Origin: Bacteroidota bacterium
GTDB taxonomy: Bacteria > Bacteroidota > Bacteroidia > NS11-12g > UBA9320
Length of the DNA stretch: 12,738 nucleotides
Direction: 5' to 3'
Assembly: GCA_947499775.1 (NCBI GenBank)
Contig: CANMPY010000020.1
Span: 1-12,738 of the forward strand
Part shown: positions 1 through 8,613 of the stretch, in pieces
Layout: every line of letters begins with the position of its first letter
How positions within the stretch are numbered: the first letter of the stretch is position 1
Made by a program: the position numbers and the translations under genes
Notes under the pieces: generated by a model
Database searches by the model: none
What the model saw: only the letters and a program-made list of their open reading frames with translations
Told to the model about the DNA's origin: nothing

Positions 1-127
1 CTGCATTGGTCACCGCCACTTTAAATGAAGACGCTGAACCTTGGCATACATTAATCCGATTATCTGGGCTTGCTGTTAAAGCGCTACCCGCTGAATTTTG
101 AATAGTTACAATAGGATTTGGATTAAC
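1..127. repeat. Perfect direct repeat, copy A (partner 757-883)
   Basis: Bases 1-127 are identical to 757-883, with a period of 756 bp, exactly 252 codons. Both copies lie in the same frame of the surface protein and encode residues 628-669 and 376-417. Identity stops at the right-hand end after GGATTAAC; the left-hand end of copy A is cut by the window edge, so the unit may be longer. The repeat spans the linker and the first VCQG Cys of an Ig-like module. Confidence 0.95.
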
Positions 128-2008
128 CGTTAAAGCATATACATTGGATGCAGATACCGCATACACACAACTTGCAGTAAGATGGGTTGGGGTAATTTGA
201 TTAACAGTTAATGAATAGTTAGCTGTAGTTAATGTATTGGATGTAGCATAAGTATTGGTTATTGTGCCAGTACTTCCAGCATAAGAAACAGGAGATACAG
301 GGGTAGTTCCGCCCAATACTCCTACAAGGGTATGGGTATAGGATCCGGCTAAAACTCCGCTTACTGGAGCATTGGCTGCAGGATTAAAATAAGTGTTGGT
401 GATATTTACTGTAAAACCTCCTGCAGTTCCTTCGCATACCGTTTCGGTAGATGGGGTAACTGTGATAATTGGCTTAGGATATACATTTATATATACTGTG
501 CCAGCATTAGCTGTAATGGTACCGTTGCAATTTGGAGATAATCCTGTTGTGGCTATCGCAGAAATGGTAACTATATATTGTCCCGGTGCTAAATTGTCTG
601 GGATAGTTACCGTTTGAGTTCCATTTCCAGTGCCTGTGGCACTGAATGTTCCAAAGGTTGTGGTTGGGGTTATAGCTCCCGCTGAACTTCCGGCGGCAGC
701 AGCTTCAAAAAGACCGCTATTGCTTAAAGTCCAAGCTACGTTTCCACCTGGCCCTACTGCATTGGTCACCGCCACTTTAAATGAAGACGCTGAACCTTGG
801 CATACATTAATCCGATTATCTGGGCTTGCTGTTAAAGCGCTACCCGCTGAATTTTGAATAGTTACAATAGGATTTGGATTAACGTTTACTAATAGACTTT
901 GGCCTGTTATACTTCGATTGCATTGCGGCGAAACGGTAGATGAAGTATTAGTTATTGTATTTAAAGTATAAGTATATGCCCCAGTTGTTGCACTTGATAA
1001 TGTGGCAAGATTACCTGTTCCATTGCCATTGCCTGTAACTGTTTGAGAGCTGGTAGTTGTATAATTCACAGTCCAGTTGACTGAAGTAGAAGCACGCCTT
1101 GCACTTAATATTGCATCAGTTACTGTAATGACTGGCGTAGATGACCCCGTTTCGCATTGAGTCATCGGGCTTGACGACGTAATGGTAACATTGGGTACGG
1201 GATCGACGGTGAGAAGGGCATCATTCGAAGTACCATAACCACAAATATTTCGTACTGTAACTCGTATTTGGTCTTGATCGTCATTCTCTAATTGAGCGGC
1301 TGAGAATGTAAATGAATTTGTTAGGGTTGCACCCCAAGTTGTAAAGGATGCCGAAGTTGTAGAACCACTATTTGAATTCGCATGAGTACCTGTTGAATTT
1401 TCTCGAACCTGCCATTGATATTGAAGCATAGCACTGTTGTTGGCAACTACAGCAACAGATAACGCAGCAGCCGAACCGTTGCATACTGCTAAATTACTTG
1501 GGTGTGTTGTAAAAGTAGGTACTCCATTAATTAGAGTAAAATAACCCTCATTAGAAGTTATAGATCCTGGAGCTGTACCCCCTATTTCACTAACCACAAC
1601 CCGGTAAAAAAGGCTTAATTCGGAACCAGAAATAGGCGTTAGTATAAATGTTTGATAGGTAGCACCATAACCTGTTGTTATGTCGGCAAAGGAGCCTCCT
1701 GATGTGCTGGCCACCTGCCATTGATAACCAAGGCTTCCTCCTCCTGTTTGTGAGGCGCCAACTACGAGCGAACCGCTGGTGCTACTGCAAATATGCAGAG
1801 CTTGCGCAGGTTGGGTATTAATCACAGGCAAACTAAATGCTGTGGTTGCAAGTAAAACTAAAACCATGAAGGCTAAAAACCCTTTTGAATTTTTAAATTT
1901 AGAATAAACATGGGCGGTTAATGCCGTCAGTTTACCTGCGTTCGACTTTCTTTTCAACCCAACTTTTGATAAAGCCAGCTCCGATGATGCGTTTGTATAA
2001 GTATTCAT
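1..2008 (-). CDS. Large secreted Ig-like repeat surface protein (adhesin-like), N-terminal 669 codons, runs off left edge
   Basis: The minus-strand frame starts at ATG 2006-2008 and stays open to base 2, so only the N-terminus is present. A hydrophobic segment at residues 44-60 (FLAFMVLVLLATTAF) looks like a signal peptide core, but it follows an unusually long basic lead of about 43 residues. Met48 lies inside that core, so Met1 is the better start. The rest is Thr/Ser/Asn/Gly-rich beta-type sequence built from Ig-like modules. YQWQV occurs at about 95 and 197, and Cys come at regular places (176/256, 285/363, 403/494, 525/614, 655), suggesting one disulfide per module with a VCxG-type first Cys. 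Residues 376-417 and 628-669 are identical. Such proteins in Bacteroidota are typically outer-surface adhesins, often sorted by the type IX system. The C-terminal sorting domain, if any, lies outside the window. Specific function unknown. Confidence 0.85.
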   Translation of the reverse strand, partial: MNTYTNASSELALSKVGLKRKSNAGKLTALTAHVYSKFKNSKGFLAFMVLVLLATTAFSLPVINTQPAQALHICSSTSGSLVVGASQTGGGSLGYQWQVASTSGGSFADITTGYGATYQTFILTPISGSELSLFYRVVVSEIGGTAPGSITSNEGYFTLINGVPTFTTHPSNLAVCNGSAAALSVAVVANNSAMLQYQWQVRENSTGTHANSNSGSTTSASFTTWGATLTNSFTFSAAQLENDDQDQIRVTVRNICGYGTSNDALLTVDPVPNVTITSSSPMTQCETGSSTPVITVTDAILSARRASTSVNWTVNYTTTSSQTVTGNGNGTGNLATLSSATTGAYTYTLNTITNTSSTVSPQCNRSITGQSLLVNVNPNPIVTIQNSAGSALTASPDNRINVCQGSASSFKVAVTNAVGPGGNVAWTLSNSGLFEAAAAGSSAGAITPTTTFGTFSATGTGNGTQTVTIPDNLAPGQYIVTISAIATTGLSPNCNGTITANAGTVYINVYPKPIITVTPSTETVCEGTAGGFTVNITNTYFNPAANAPVSGVLAGSYTHTLVGVLGGTTPVSPVSYAGSTGTITNTYATSNTLTTANYSLTVNQITPTHLTASCVYAVSASNVYALTVNPNPIVTIQNSAGSALTASPDNRINVCQGSASSFKVAVTNA
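757..883. repeat. Perfect direct repeat, copy B (partner 1-127)
   Basis: This is the second copy of the 127-bp in-frame repeat in the surface protein. After base 883 the two copies diverge at once (CGTTAAAGC after copy A, GTTTACTAA after copy B), so the neighbouring module halves are different. This gives a mosaic arrangement rather than a simple tandem array. Confidence 0.95.
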
Positions 2009-2031
2009 TATATATAAGTTTTATAACTTGG

Positions 2032-2063
2032 CAAATAAAGGATAAGCATTTGACTTATCCAAA
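2032..2063 (-). promoter_or_regulatory. Putative Bacteroidota-type promoter of the surface protein gene
   Basis: Read on the minus strand there is TTTG (2060-2063), a 20-bp spacer, then TTTATTTG (2032-2039), one mismatch from the TAnnTTTG -7 box known for Bacteroidota. Spacing fits the -33/-7 rule. Transcription would start near 2025, leaving a leader of under 20 bases before ATG 2008. The mismatch falls in a conserved position, so confidence is moderate. Confidence 0.4.
2040..2060. promoter_or_regulatory. Inverted repeat GGATAAG-N7-CTTATCC, possible operator
   Basis: This is a perfect 7-bp inverted repeat with a 7-bp centre, 21 bp in all. It occupies almost exactly the spacer between the putative -33 and -7 elements of the surface protein gene. 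On the plus strand it is followed by nine A, so it is not an intrinsic terminator in either direction. A dimeric regulator site is the simplest reading, but no regulator gene is nearby. Confidence 0.45.
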
Positions 2064-2406
2064 AAAAAATTTATTATTATAATTAGTCACTCACAATTTT
2101 GATACCATTTAATATAATTTTAGACAATTATTTGGAAAACATTTCCATTCACCTCATCCGAAATTTACTAATTTTAAAAGTCGTTTATCCAAGCTATCGC
2201 TTATAAATACTAGTAACTGCAAAAAAACAGCCCCTTAAAATTGCTTCGTTTTTATTTAAAAAAGGATAGTCAACTAATTTGAACAGCCAATCGCTTGCCT
2301 ATTGAAAAACCATCCCATAAAGCTAATGTTTTTCCCAAAATGAAAGGAACCTATACGCCAATCTCATCCCTTTTCTTACTGAATTATTCGCAACGTGTCG
2401 CAAATA

Positions 2407-3318
2407 TTAAAGGGTAGCCAAGATATTTAAATAGCTTTCGTAACGCGACACATGTATTTGTTGGTTTTTCAATGCATTGAGGACCATGCATTCGGGTTCG
2501 TCGATATGCTTACAGTTGTTAAACTTACATTGCCCGGCATAATGGCGAATATCGGGGAAAAATAAAGAGACGTTTTCTGATTCAAAGTCAACGACCCCAA
2601 AATCCTTAATGCCAGGGGTATCAATGATAAACGTTTGCTCCGAAATGGTATGCATTTCGGCAAAGGTGGTGTTGTGTGTACCGCGTTGGTAGTATTTGCT
2701 TAAACTACCTGTTTTTAATGTAAGCGAAGGATTGAGCTGATTCATTAAAGTAGATTTACCTACTCCCGAATGTCCTGTAATGAGTGATATCTTATGTTCT
2801 ATTGGCATTCGAAGGCTTTGAAGATCGGTTGCATCAAATGCCGAAACAATCTTTACCTCGAGCCCAATGGATGTATATATTTTGCAATACGTTTCAAGTA
2901 AGCGTTGTTCTTCGGCTGAATACACATCACGTTTATTGAAAATGAGTATAACCGGTATGCGATAAGCTTCGGCCGTCATTAATATTCGATCGATAAAAAC
3001 GGTTGTAGTCCGTGGCTTAGCAATTGTAGCCACAAGCAATATCTGATCAACATTGGATGCAATAATTTGAAACTGCTTTGATAACTTATTGGAGCGCCTA
3101 ATCAGATAATTTTTACGTTCATCAATTTTTGTAATTACGCCTTGCTTTTCCTCTTTTTCTTCCAAGTCAAACTCTACAGTGTCGCCAACTGCTACAGGAT
3201 TTGTAAGTTTTGACTTATCTAACCTAAATTTACCTTTTATTCTACAATCGTATTGAATGCCTTCGTCGCTTAAAACCCTATACCAGCTGCCTGTTGATTT
3301 AAATACTCTTCCGTGCAT
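2407..3318 (-). CDS. rsgA: Ribosome small-subunit-dependent GTPase A (RsgA/YjeQ)
   Basis: Circularly permuted GTPase that acts in late maturation of the 30S subunit, in the cytoplasm. An N-terminal OB-fold (residues about 1-70) precedes the GTPase domain, whose motifs appear in the permuted order typical of the family: G4 NKRD at 128-131, G5 SA at 159-160, G1 GHSGVGKS at 182-189, G2 THNTT at 214-218 and G3 DTPG at 233-236. A C-terminal zinc-binding knuckle follows, with Cys264, Cys269, His271 and Cys277. Length (303 aa) is normal and all key residues are present. It lies 116 bp downstream of metF on the same strand and may share its transcript; I see no clear promoter or terminator between them. 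Confidence 0.97.
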   Translation of the reverse strand: MHGRVFKSTGSWYRVLSDEGIQYDCRIKGKFRLDKSKLTNPVAVGDTVEFDLEEKEEKQGVITKIDERKNYLIRRSNKLSKQFQIIASNVDQILLVATIAKPRTTTVFIDRILMTAEAYRIPVILIFNKRDVYSAEEQRLLETYCKIYTSIGLEVKIVSAFDATDLQSLRMPIEHKISLITGHSGVGKSTLMNQLNPSLTLKTGSLSKYYQRGTHNTTFAEMHTISEQTFIIDTPGIKDFGVVDFESENVSLFFPDIRHYAGQCKFNNCKHIDEPECMVLNALKNQQIHVSRYESYLNILATL

Positions 3319-3434
3319 GTAGTTTTCTATTGCTAAAGTATTGAGGGTTTTTGTTAGGGATACAGTTTGAATTTATACAAGAGTGCATTTAGGCCATAAT
3401 GTAAAGCGAAAGAAAGAAAATACGCCTGACATAC

Positions 3435-4388
3435 TTAAAATAAACCTTTAGCAATAGCGCGCGTTGTTTCGGCAAAGCCCATTGTATAGAAATGAATTAC
3501 CGGCACTTTATGTTCCTTTAACTCTTTGCACTGTGCCTTGCACCATTCGATGCCTATTTGTTTTACCGCCTCATCGGTTTTAGCTTTCTCGATTTCGTTG
3601 GACAATTCAAAAGGGATATCGGTATTGAAAATTTTAGGCAACAAAAAGAGTTGATTTTTGCTGGTTATGGGTTTGATGCCCGGTATTATTGGTACAGTGA
3701 TACCTTGGTTATGGCATAATTTAACGAAATCGAAATATTTAGTATTATCAAAAAACATTTGGGTGGTTAAAAATTCGGCGCCCGCTTCGGTTTTTCGCTT
3801 TAAAAAATTTAAGTCCGATTTTACATTTGGTGCATCTTGATGTTTTTCGGGGTAACAGGCTCCACCAATGCAAAATGAGGTTGGTGTTGGGTTTTCGAGC
3901 TCCTCGTCTAAGTAAATTCCATTATTCATATTCTTCACTTGATAAATAAGTTCTAAAGAATTTCGATGACCTTTAGGTTCAGGAATAAAATGCGATTCAG
4001 TTTTTAAATTATCGCCCCTTAGCAACAACACATTACGAATGCCTAAAAAGTCTAATTCAATTAAGGCATTTTCGGTATCTTCTTTGGTAAAACCTCCACA
4101 GATAATATGAGGTACCGCATCAACCTTGTATTTATTTTGAATGGATGCACAAATTGCCACCGTGCCAGGGCGTTTGCGCGTTGAGATTCGGTCAAAACTT
4201 CCATCAGGGCGTTTCTTTAAAATATATTCTTCGCGATGATAGGTTACATCAATAAAAGCAGGGTTAAATTCGATGAGTCCATCGATGCATTTAAAAATTG
4301 AATCTATGCTTTTTCCTTTTAAAGGTGGCAATATTTCGAAGGAAAATAATGTGTCTTTAGCCTGCTTTATCTTCTCAATTATTTGCAT
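3435..4388 (-). CDS. metF: 5,10-methylenetetrahydrofolate reductase (MetF)
   Basis: Flavoenzyme reducing 5,10-methylene-THF to 5-methyl-THF, the methyl donor for methionine synthesis. It is a single TIM-barrel domain of 317 aa, a normal length for the bacterial enzyme. Recognisable sites are FSFEILPP with the catalytic Glu18, the LLLRGD loop with Asp126 (equivalent of E. coli Asp120), ACYPEKH at 177-183, TTQMFFD at 208-214 and PGIKPI at 236-241. The stop is TAA. It follows the M28 peptidase gene after 67 bp on the same strand. No methionine-cycle neighbour and no SAM riboswitch-like structure is seen in the 67-bp leader, so either it is co-transcribed from upstream or its promoter is not recognisable by eye. 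Confidence 0.97.
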   Translation of the reverse strand: MQIIEKIKQAKDTLFSFEILPPLKGKSIDSIFKCIDGLIEFNPAFIDVTYHREEYILKKRPDGSFDRISTRKRPGTVAICASIQNKYKVDAVPHIICGGFTKEDTENALIELDFLGIRNVLLLRGDNLKTESHFIPEPKGHRNSLELIYQVKNMNNGIYLDEELENPTPTSFCIGGACYPEKHQDAPNVKSDLNFLKRKTEAGAEFLTTQMFFDNTKYFDFVKLCHNQGITVPIIPGIKPITSKNQLFLLPKIFNTDIPFELSNEIEKAKTDEAVKQIGIEWCKAQCKELKEHKVPVIHFYTMGFAETTRAIAKGLF

Positions 4389-4455
4389 ACGGTAGTGGTT
4401 GTGATTATTACGTTATACGCCTTCAATTTGTATTTCATTAGTCGGTATTATAGAA

Positions 4456-6135
4456 TTAGAACTGTATAGCGGCACTTCTACTCGTGCCATCGCGAATAAA
4501 AATAACATCCGCTTTTTGACCTATTTCTAATTTTGTAAGTACTTTCATATAGTCCTGAATGTTCTGTATTTTTTGGCCTGCTAGGTTCAAAATGATATCG
4601 CCTTTGATTAATCCTGCCTTTGACGCGGGCTTTCCTTCTTTTACCCCGTCAATGCGCAATCCTTCGGCATCATATACGTAGTCGGGCATTATGCCAAGCG
4701 TTACCTTAAACGTTGTTCTGTTTTCTTCTTCTTTCGTTTTGGTGTATTCCAATTTGCTCTCGAAAGGAGTTTTGGCAATGAGTTGTGTGATTTTAGCCAC
4801 TACTTTAACTTCTCCTTTGGTATTTAATAAGGCTATGTCATCACTGGGTTTATGGTATTCATCGTGCTGACCTGTAAAAAAATGAAGGGCCGGAATACCT
4901 GCTAAATAAAAGGAGGTGTGATCGGAAGCCCCAATGCCCGATTCCATTGTTTTTATTTTATGAATGGCCGAGCTATCACGCCTCAAATCGGTCATAGCTT
5001 CGTTCCAATACGGCGATGTGCCAGTACCGTAAATCATAAGTGTTTCTTTTAACCTGCCTATCATATCCATATTAATCATATAGGATACGGTATTTAAATC
5101 GATTGTTGGATTTTCAACAAAATATTTGGAACCTATTAAGCCCATTTCTTCACCCGAAAATGCTATAAACAGGTAATTAAATTTTTTGTATTTACGTTTT
5201 TTGAGCTGCTTCGAAAGCTCAATTAACGCAGAAGTACCGCTGGCATTATCGTCAGCCCCATTGTGTATGGCATTGCTTTCGGGCTCGCGTGACCCTTTTA
5301 TTTCGCCATGTCCTAAATGATCGTGATGGGCTCCAATTATTACAGTATACTTGGCCTTATTGTTTTTATATGCCACTACATTGTGCCCTTTGGCCGATAG
5401 AGTTAATATAACTGATTTCATGCTTACGTTTAAACCATTAGGAGGGTCGAAAAGTAAATTGCTATTTACAACAAAGAATACAGGAATAGTGGCTGGTTTA
5501 ATGTTTTTTGCCATTTCGCCACTTGGATTATCGTTTGGATTGCCTTTATTAACGAACAATACCCCTGTAGCTCCCAAGCTCTCTGCTTTTTTAACTCTAC
5601 TTTCTAAAGAAATATAGTTAATAAATCGGGAGTGCGCTACTTGTGAATCGGGAGTGGCTATATCAATTTGTACAATTTTACCTTTAATTTCCTTGCCTGC
5701 ATAATCGTCATAATTAAGTTCGGGTGCCGATATGCCATAGCCAACATTTATCATCTTGGCTTCTGTAAATTTTCGGTTGGCGGAGAATGATAAGGGATAA
5801 AAATCTTTAAATAAAAAAACAGGAAGCCCATTGATAAGTAGGGATGTACTATCTTTTGCCATACGCAATGTAATAATCTCGAACTCCTGAAAATACGTAG
5901 CATTTTCTCCTTTTGGTTTAATCGAATTAGATTTGAATTGATCGGCAATATACTGTGCCGATAATTTTTCGCCCGGTGCTCCTGTTCCTCTTCCCTCTAA
6001 TCTATCCGATGCCAAATAGTTTACATGGTTTTGAATGCGTTTGAGCGATTTATTTTCTTTACCCGACAGTTCCTGACCATGGGTATATTGGATCAAACCT
6101 AGACTTATGCTAAAAACTAAACTTATTTTTTTCAT
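4456..6135 (-). CDS. Secreted M28-family metallo-aminopeptidase with PA and PDZ domains
   Basis: Starts with a signal peptide (residues 1-20, ending near THG-QE), so it acts in the periplasm or outside. A PA-type insertion spans roughly 125-245. The di-zinc M28 core follows, with all expected ligands: His270 and Asp272 in GAHHDHLG, Asp296 in NGADDNASG, catalytic Glu329 and Glu330 in FSGEE, Asp357 in INMDMIG and His428 in DEYHKPSD. A PDZ domain closes the protein (about 475-558, including LRIDGVKEGKPASKAGL). The family cleaves N-terminal residues from peptides; exact specificity cannot be read from sequence. It starts 25 bp after the TauE gene and is probably in one transcript with it and the S41 peptidase. 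PA plus PDZ is a common build in Bacteroidota M28 enzymes. Confidence 0.93.
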   Translation of the reverse strand: MKKISLVFSISLGLIQYTHGQELSGKENKSLKRIQNHVNYLASDRLEGRGTGAPGEKLSAQYIADQFKSNSIKPKGENATYFQEFEIITLRMAKDSTSLLINGLPVFLFKDFYPLSFSANRKFTEAKMINVGYGISAPELNYDDYAGKEIKGKIVQIDIATPDSQVAHSRFINYISLESRVKKAESLGATGVLFVNKGNPNDNPSGEMAKNIKPATIPVFFVVNSNLLFDPPNGLNVSMKSVILTLSAKGHNVVAYKNNKAKYTVIIGAHHDHLGHGEIKGSREPESNAIHNGADDNASGTSALIELSKQLKKRKYKKFNYLFIAFSGEEMGLIGSKYFVENPTIDLNTVSYMINMDMIGRLKETLMIYGTGTSPYWNEAMTDLRRDSSAIHKIKTMESGIGASDHTSFYLAGIPALHFFTGQHDEYHKPSDDIALLNTKGEVKVVAKITQLIAKTPFESKLEYTKTKEEENRTTFKVTLGIMPDYVYDAEGLRIDGVKEGKPASKAGLIKGDIILNLAGQKIQNIQDYMKVLTKLEIGQKADVIFIRDGTSRSAAIQF

Positions 6136-6160
6136 TCCTAAATTGTGTTTTGCGAATACA

Positions 6161-6964
6161 TTACACTGTTGTTAAAATCCTAAGTATCGTTAGGAAAACA
6201 AAGCCTGCAAATATAATCTTAATTATTTTGGTCGACAGTTTATTTGCAGTATTTACTCCTGCTTTTACGGTAAATAGAACACCAATAATTATAGGAATTA
6301 CAACAGGCCAAACCAGATGACCAGTAGAACCATAAAGACTATGTACTGGTTGGCTAATGGCATAAAAGACCAAATTTGGGAAGACTAATATTGGAATTAT
6401 AGCCAAGGATAAAGTTGAGGCTTGCTTAATGTTCATGTGCCCCAGCATCATAAAAAGTGGTACCATAATAATACCCCCACCTAATCCACTTAATCCTGCA
6501 ATAGCTCCGGTGATTAATCCTATTGCTAAGCCTAGTTTATCGGTAAGAACACCTGATGTGGTTTGGATATGAATCAAGGTTTTTATCAAGGTAAAAATTA
6601 ATAACGCACAAAAAATTATTTTAAAAATTGCAGGACTATACCATTCGCCACTATTAATGAGTGAGGTGGTAATTATACCTCCAATAATGGCAGATGATCC
6701 TACTACTATTAGCGATCGTATATGGATAGAATTGGATTTGAACGCTGGGATACTCCCTTTAATGCCTGAAACAAAAATGGCGAAAAATGAATTTGCCAAA
6801 ATACTTGGGACTAAATCACGAGTTTCTATTCCTTTTTTTATTAAAAAATAATCTAAAATAGGAACAAAAATAATACCCCCACCAACGCCAAGTAGTCCAC
6901 TAATAAACCCTCCAATGCATCCGGAAAGGATTAACAGAAAAATATCAAAAAGCGACTCATTCAT
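6161..6964 (-). CDS. TauE/SafE family membrane exporter (putative sulfite/organosulfur or other small anion)
   Basis: Polytopic inner-membrane protein of 267 aa with about eight hydrophobic segments. The two internally repeated halves characteristic of TauE/SafE are plain: GLLGVGGGIIFVP at 23-35 and GLSGLGGGIIMVP at 157-169, each at the start of a half. Family members export sulfite, sulfoacetate or related anions, but many are uncharacterised, and no sulfur-metabolism gene lies beside this one, so the substrate is open. Its ATG begins only two bases after the stop of the S41 peptidase gene, which suggests translational coupling. The M28 peptidase gene follows 25 bp later. Confidence 0.9.
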   Translation of the reverse strand: MNESLFDIFLLILSGCIGGFISGLLGVGGGIIFVPILDYFLIKKGIETRDLVPSILANSFFAIFVSGIKGSIPAFKSNSIHIRSLIVVGSSAIIGGIITTSLINSGEWYSPAIFKIIFCALLIFTLIKTLIHIQTTSGVLTDKLGLAIGLITGAIAGLSGLGGGIIMVPLFMMLGHMNIKQASTLSLAIIPILVFPNLVFYAISQPVHSLYGSTGHLVWPVVIPIIIGVLFTVKAGVNTANKLSTKIIKIIFAGFVFLTILRILTTV

Positions 6965-6966
6965 GC

Positions 6967-8613
6967 TTATTTTCCTAAAATAATACTTTGGTATTTGGTG
7001 GAATCTTTAAGTATAGCAACTGCTTCTTTAATTTCTGTATCATTATCAAACGATGCTTCGATTCTAGCCTTTTCAAAATAATAGCGGCTTGCCACTTCCT
7101 CTTCTAAAACCTGCATAATTTCGCCTTTGAATTTTTGAAGATCATTGCTTTTGTTGCGCTTTAGCTTACCTAAAAGTGCTTCGTATTCATTATGAAGTTC
7201 ATCTAAATAGCTTTCTTTGGTGGCTTGATCTTTGAATTTTGAAAGTGCCTCTTCGGTATCGGTATTGTAATTGTAATCTTTGCCAGCTGAATAGTCTACA
7301 AACGCCTGATATTCATTATCTGTAAGTTCAAAATCCTTAGTCATACTTATGGCATTGTGCGTATTACGATATTGAGTTGCAAAGTCGAAAATAATGTATT
7401 TAGAAATAAGGCTCTGCGTAATTTTTGTATACTTCGATTCAGGTGTTTTTAGGTCGGGGGTAATGCCTTCGCCATCCGAAACGGGACGCTTATTTTTGGT
7501 AAAAAAACTCCGTTTCATTGAATCGGCGATAGCCTCTGCTTTGCCATTTACCTTATGGCTATAATCTAACTTTTGTATGCAACGCCCCGAAGGAATATAA
7601 TACTTGGATGTTGTAATTTTCATTTGCGTATTATAAGTTAGCATTCTAGAGGTTTGTACCAACCCTTTACCAAACGATTTTTGCCCAATTAATACTCCTC
7701 TGTCTAAATCTTGAAGCGCTCCAGATACAATTTCGGATGCCGAAGCCGAGCCCCCATCAATTAATATAGCGAGCGGAATTTGACTATCGGTAGCAGCATC
7801 TAAAGTTGCATATGTACGGTTGTTTTCGCGGTCGCGCCCTTTGGTACTGGTTACAATAACTCCTTTATTTACAAAGGTATTGACAACATTAACCGCCTCG
7901 TGAAGTAAACCCCCTCCATTGCCACGTAAATCGAGTATAACTGATTTTAAGGTAGCGTTATTGCGCTTTAATGTTTTTAACGCATCTTGAACTTCTTTGC
8001 CTGCATCGGGGGTAAATGCAGTTAATTTAATATAACCTGTTTCTTGATTGATCATTCCAAAATAGGGCACATTTTGCACCTTAATTTTAGCCCTTTTAAA
8101 GGTTTTGGTCATTTCGCCTACCCCTAAGCGATCAATTTTCATAGTTATCTCCGTTCCTGCCGAACCTTTGAGCAGTTTAGTCATATCGTCGCTCGTTTTT
8201 CCTTTTGTCGACTTTCCATCCACCTCTATTATTTTATCACCTGATCTTAAATCGGCTAGCTGTGCAGGATATCCCTCGTATGGATCGTTTATTATAACAT
8301 AATCGCCACGCTGACGAATGGTTGACCCTATGCCGCCATATTCACCAGTAATTTGAAATCTATAATCCTCCGACTGAGCTTCTGAATAGTAATTCGTATA
8401 TGGATCTAAACTTTTTAGCATGGCATCAATGGCCGTTTTTATTAAGCTACCAGGCTCAACCTCATCAACATAACTTAAGTTTACCTCTTTGTAAACTGAA
8501 GCAAAAATGTCAAGATTTTTAGAAACTTCAAAATAATCATCGGATGCTTTGTAAGCTGAAAAAAGACCAATGCTTATGACTCCAATAAATGCTATTTTTT
8601 TATACGTTTTCAT
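6967..8613 (-). CDS. S41-family C-terminal processing peptidase (CtpA/Prc-like) with PDZ domain
   Basis: Envelope serine protease that binds the C-terminus of a substrate through its PDZ domain and cleaves it. An N-terminal hydrophobic stretch (about 7-21) is a signal peptide or anchor. The PDZ domain spans roughly 88-165 (GGIGSTIRQRGDYVIIND onward, LRSGDKIIEVDG). The S41 core has LDLRGNGGG at 228-235, GGSASASE with nucleophile Ser291, and SFGKGLVQ with base Lys316 and Gln320. The Ser-to-Lys spacing of 25 matches CtpB and E. coli Prc. A Lys/Glu-rich helical tail of about 150 residues follows, as in many Bacteroidota members of about 550 aa. It is the first gene of the cluster with TauE and M28. 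No strong TAnnTTTG box was found close upstream (TACTTTTA at 8634-8641 is one mismatch off). Confidence 0.95.
   Translation of the reverse strand: MKTYKKIAFIGVISIGLFSAYKASDDYFEVSKNLDIFASVYKEVNLSYVDEVEPGSLIKTAIDAMLKSLDPYTNYYSEAQSEDYRFQITGEYGGIGSTIRQRGDYVIINDPYEGYPAQLADLRSGDKIIEVDGKSTKGKTSDDMTKLLKGSAGTEITMKIDRLGVGEMTKTFKRAKIKVQNVPYFGMINQETGYIKLTAFTPDAGKEVQDALKTLKRNNATLKSVILDLRGNGGGLLHEAVNVVNTFVNKGVIVTSTKGRDRENNRTYATLDAATDSQIPLAILIDGGSASASEIVSGALQDLDRGVLIGQKSFGKGLVQTSRMLTYNTQMKITTSKYYIPSGRCIQKLDYSHKVNGKAEAIADSMKRSFFTKNKRPVSDGEGITPDLKTPESKYTKITQSLISKYIIFDFATQYRNTHNAISMTKDFELTDNEYQAFVDYSAGKDYNYNTDTEEALSKFKDQATKESYLDELHNEYEALLGKLKRNKSNDLQKFKGEIMQVLEEEVASRYYFEKARIEASFDNDTEIKEAVAILKDSTKYQSIILGK

Larger units (their letters stand above)
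2009..2406. other. 398-bp intergenic gap between rsgA and the surface protein gene
   Basis: AT-rich and without a convincing gene on either strand; the longest reading frames I could follow (for example 25 codons from ATG 2340 on the plus strand) resemble nothing known to me. It holds the putative promoter and inverted repeat at 2032-2063. A minus-strand GGGGCTG followed by seven T near 2220-2235 has no good stem partner, so I do not call a terminator for rsgA. Confidence 0.6.

Noticed and set aside
393..857. Two plus-strand reading frames (393-617 and 630-857)
   Set aside because: They are antisense to the continuous minus-strand surface protein frame, and their Val/Pro/Ala-rich translation is what its Thr/Asn-rich codons give in reverse.
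2220..2290. Minus-strand GGGGCTG followed by seven T as an rsgA terminator
   Set aside because: The partner GGCTGTT upstream is a direct, not inverted, copy; no stem longer than three pairs forms.
2386..2403. TCGCAA-CGTG-TCGCAA near the rsgA stop
   Set aside because: This is a short direct repeat, not a hairpin, and of a length expected by chance.
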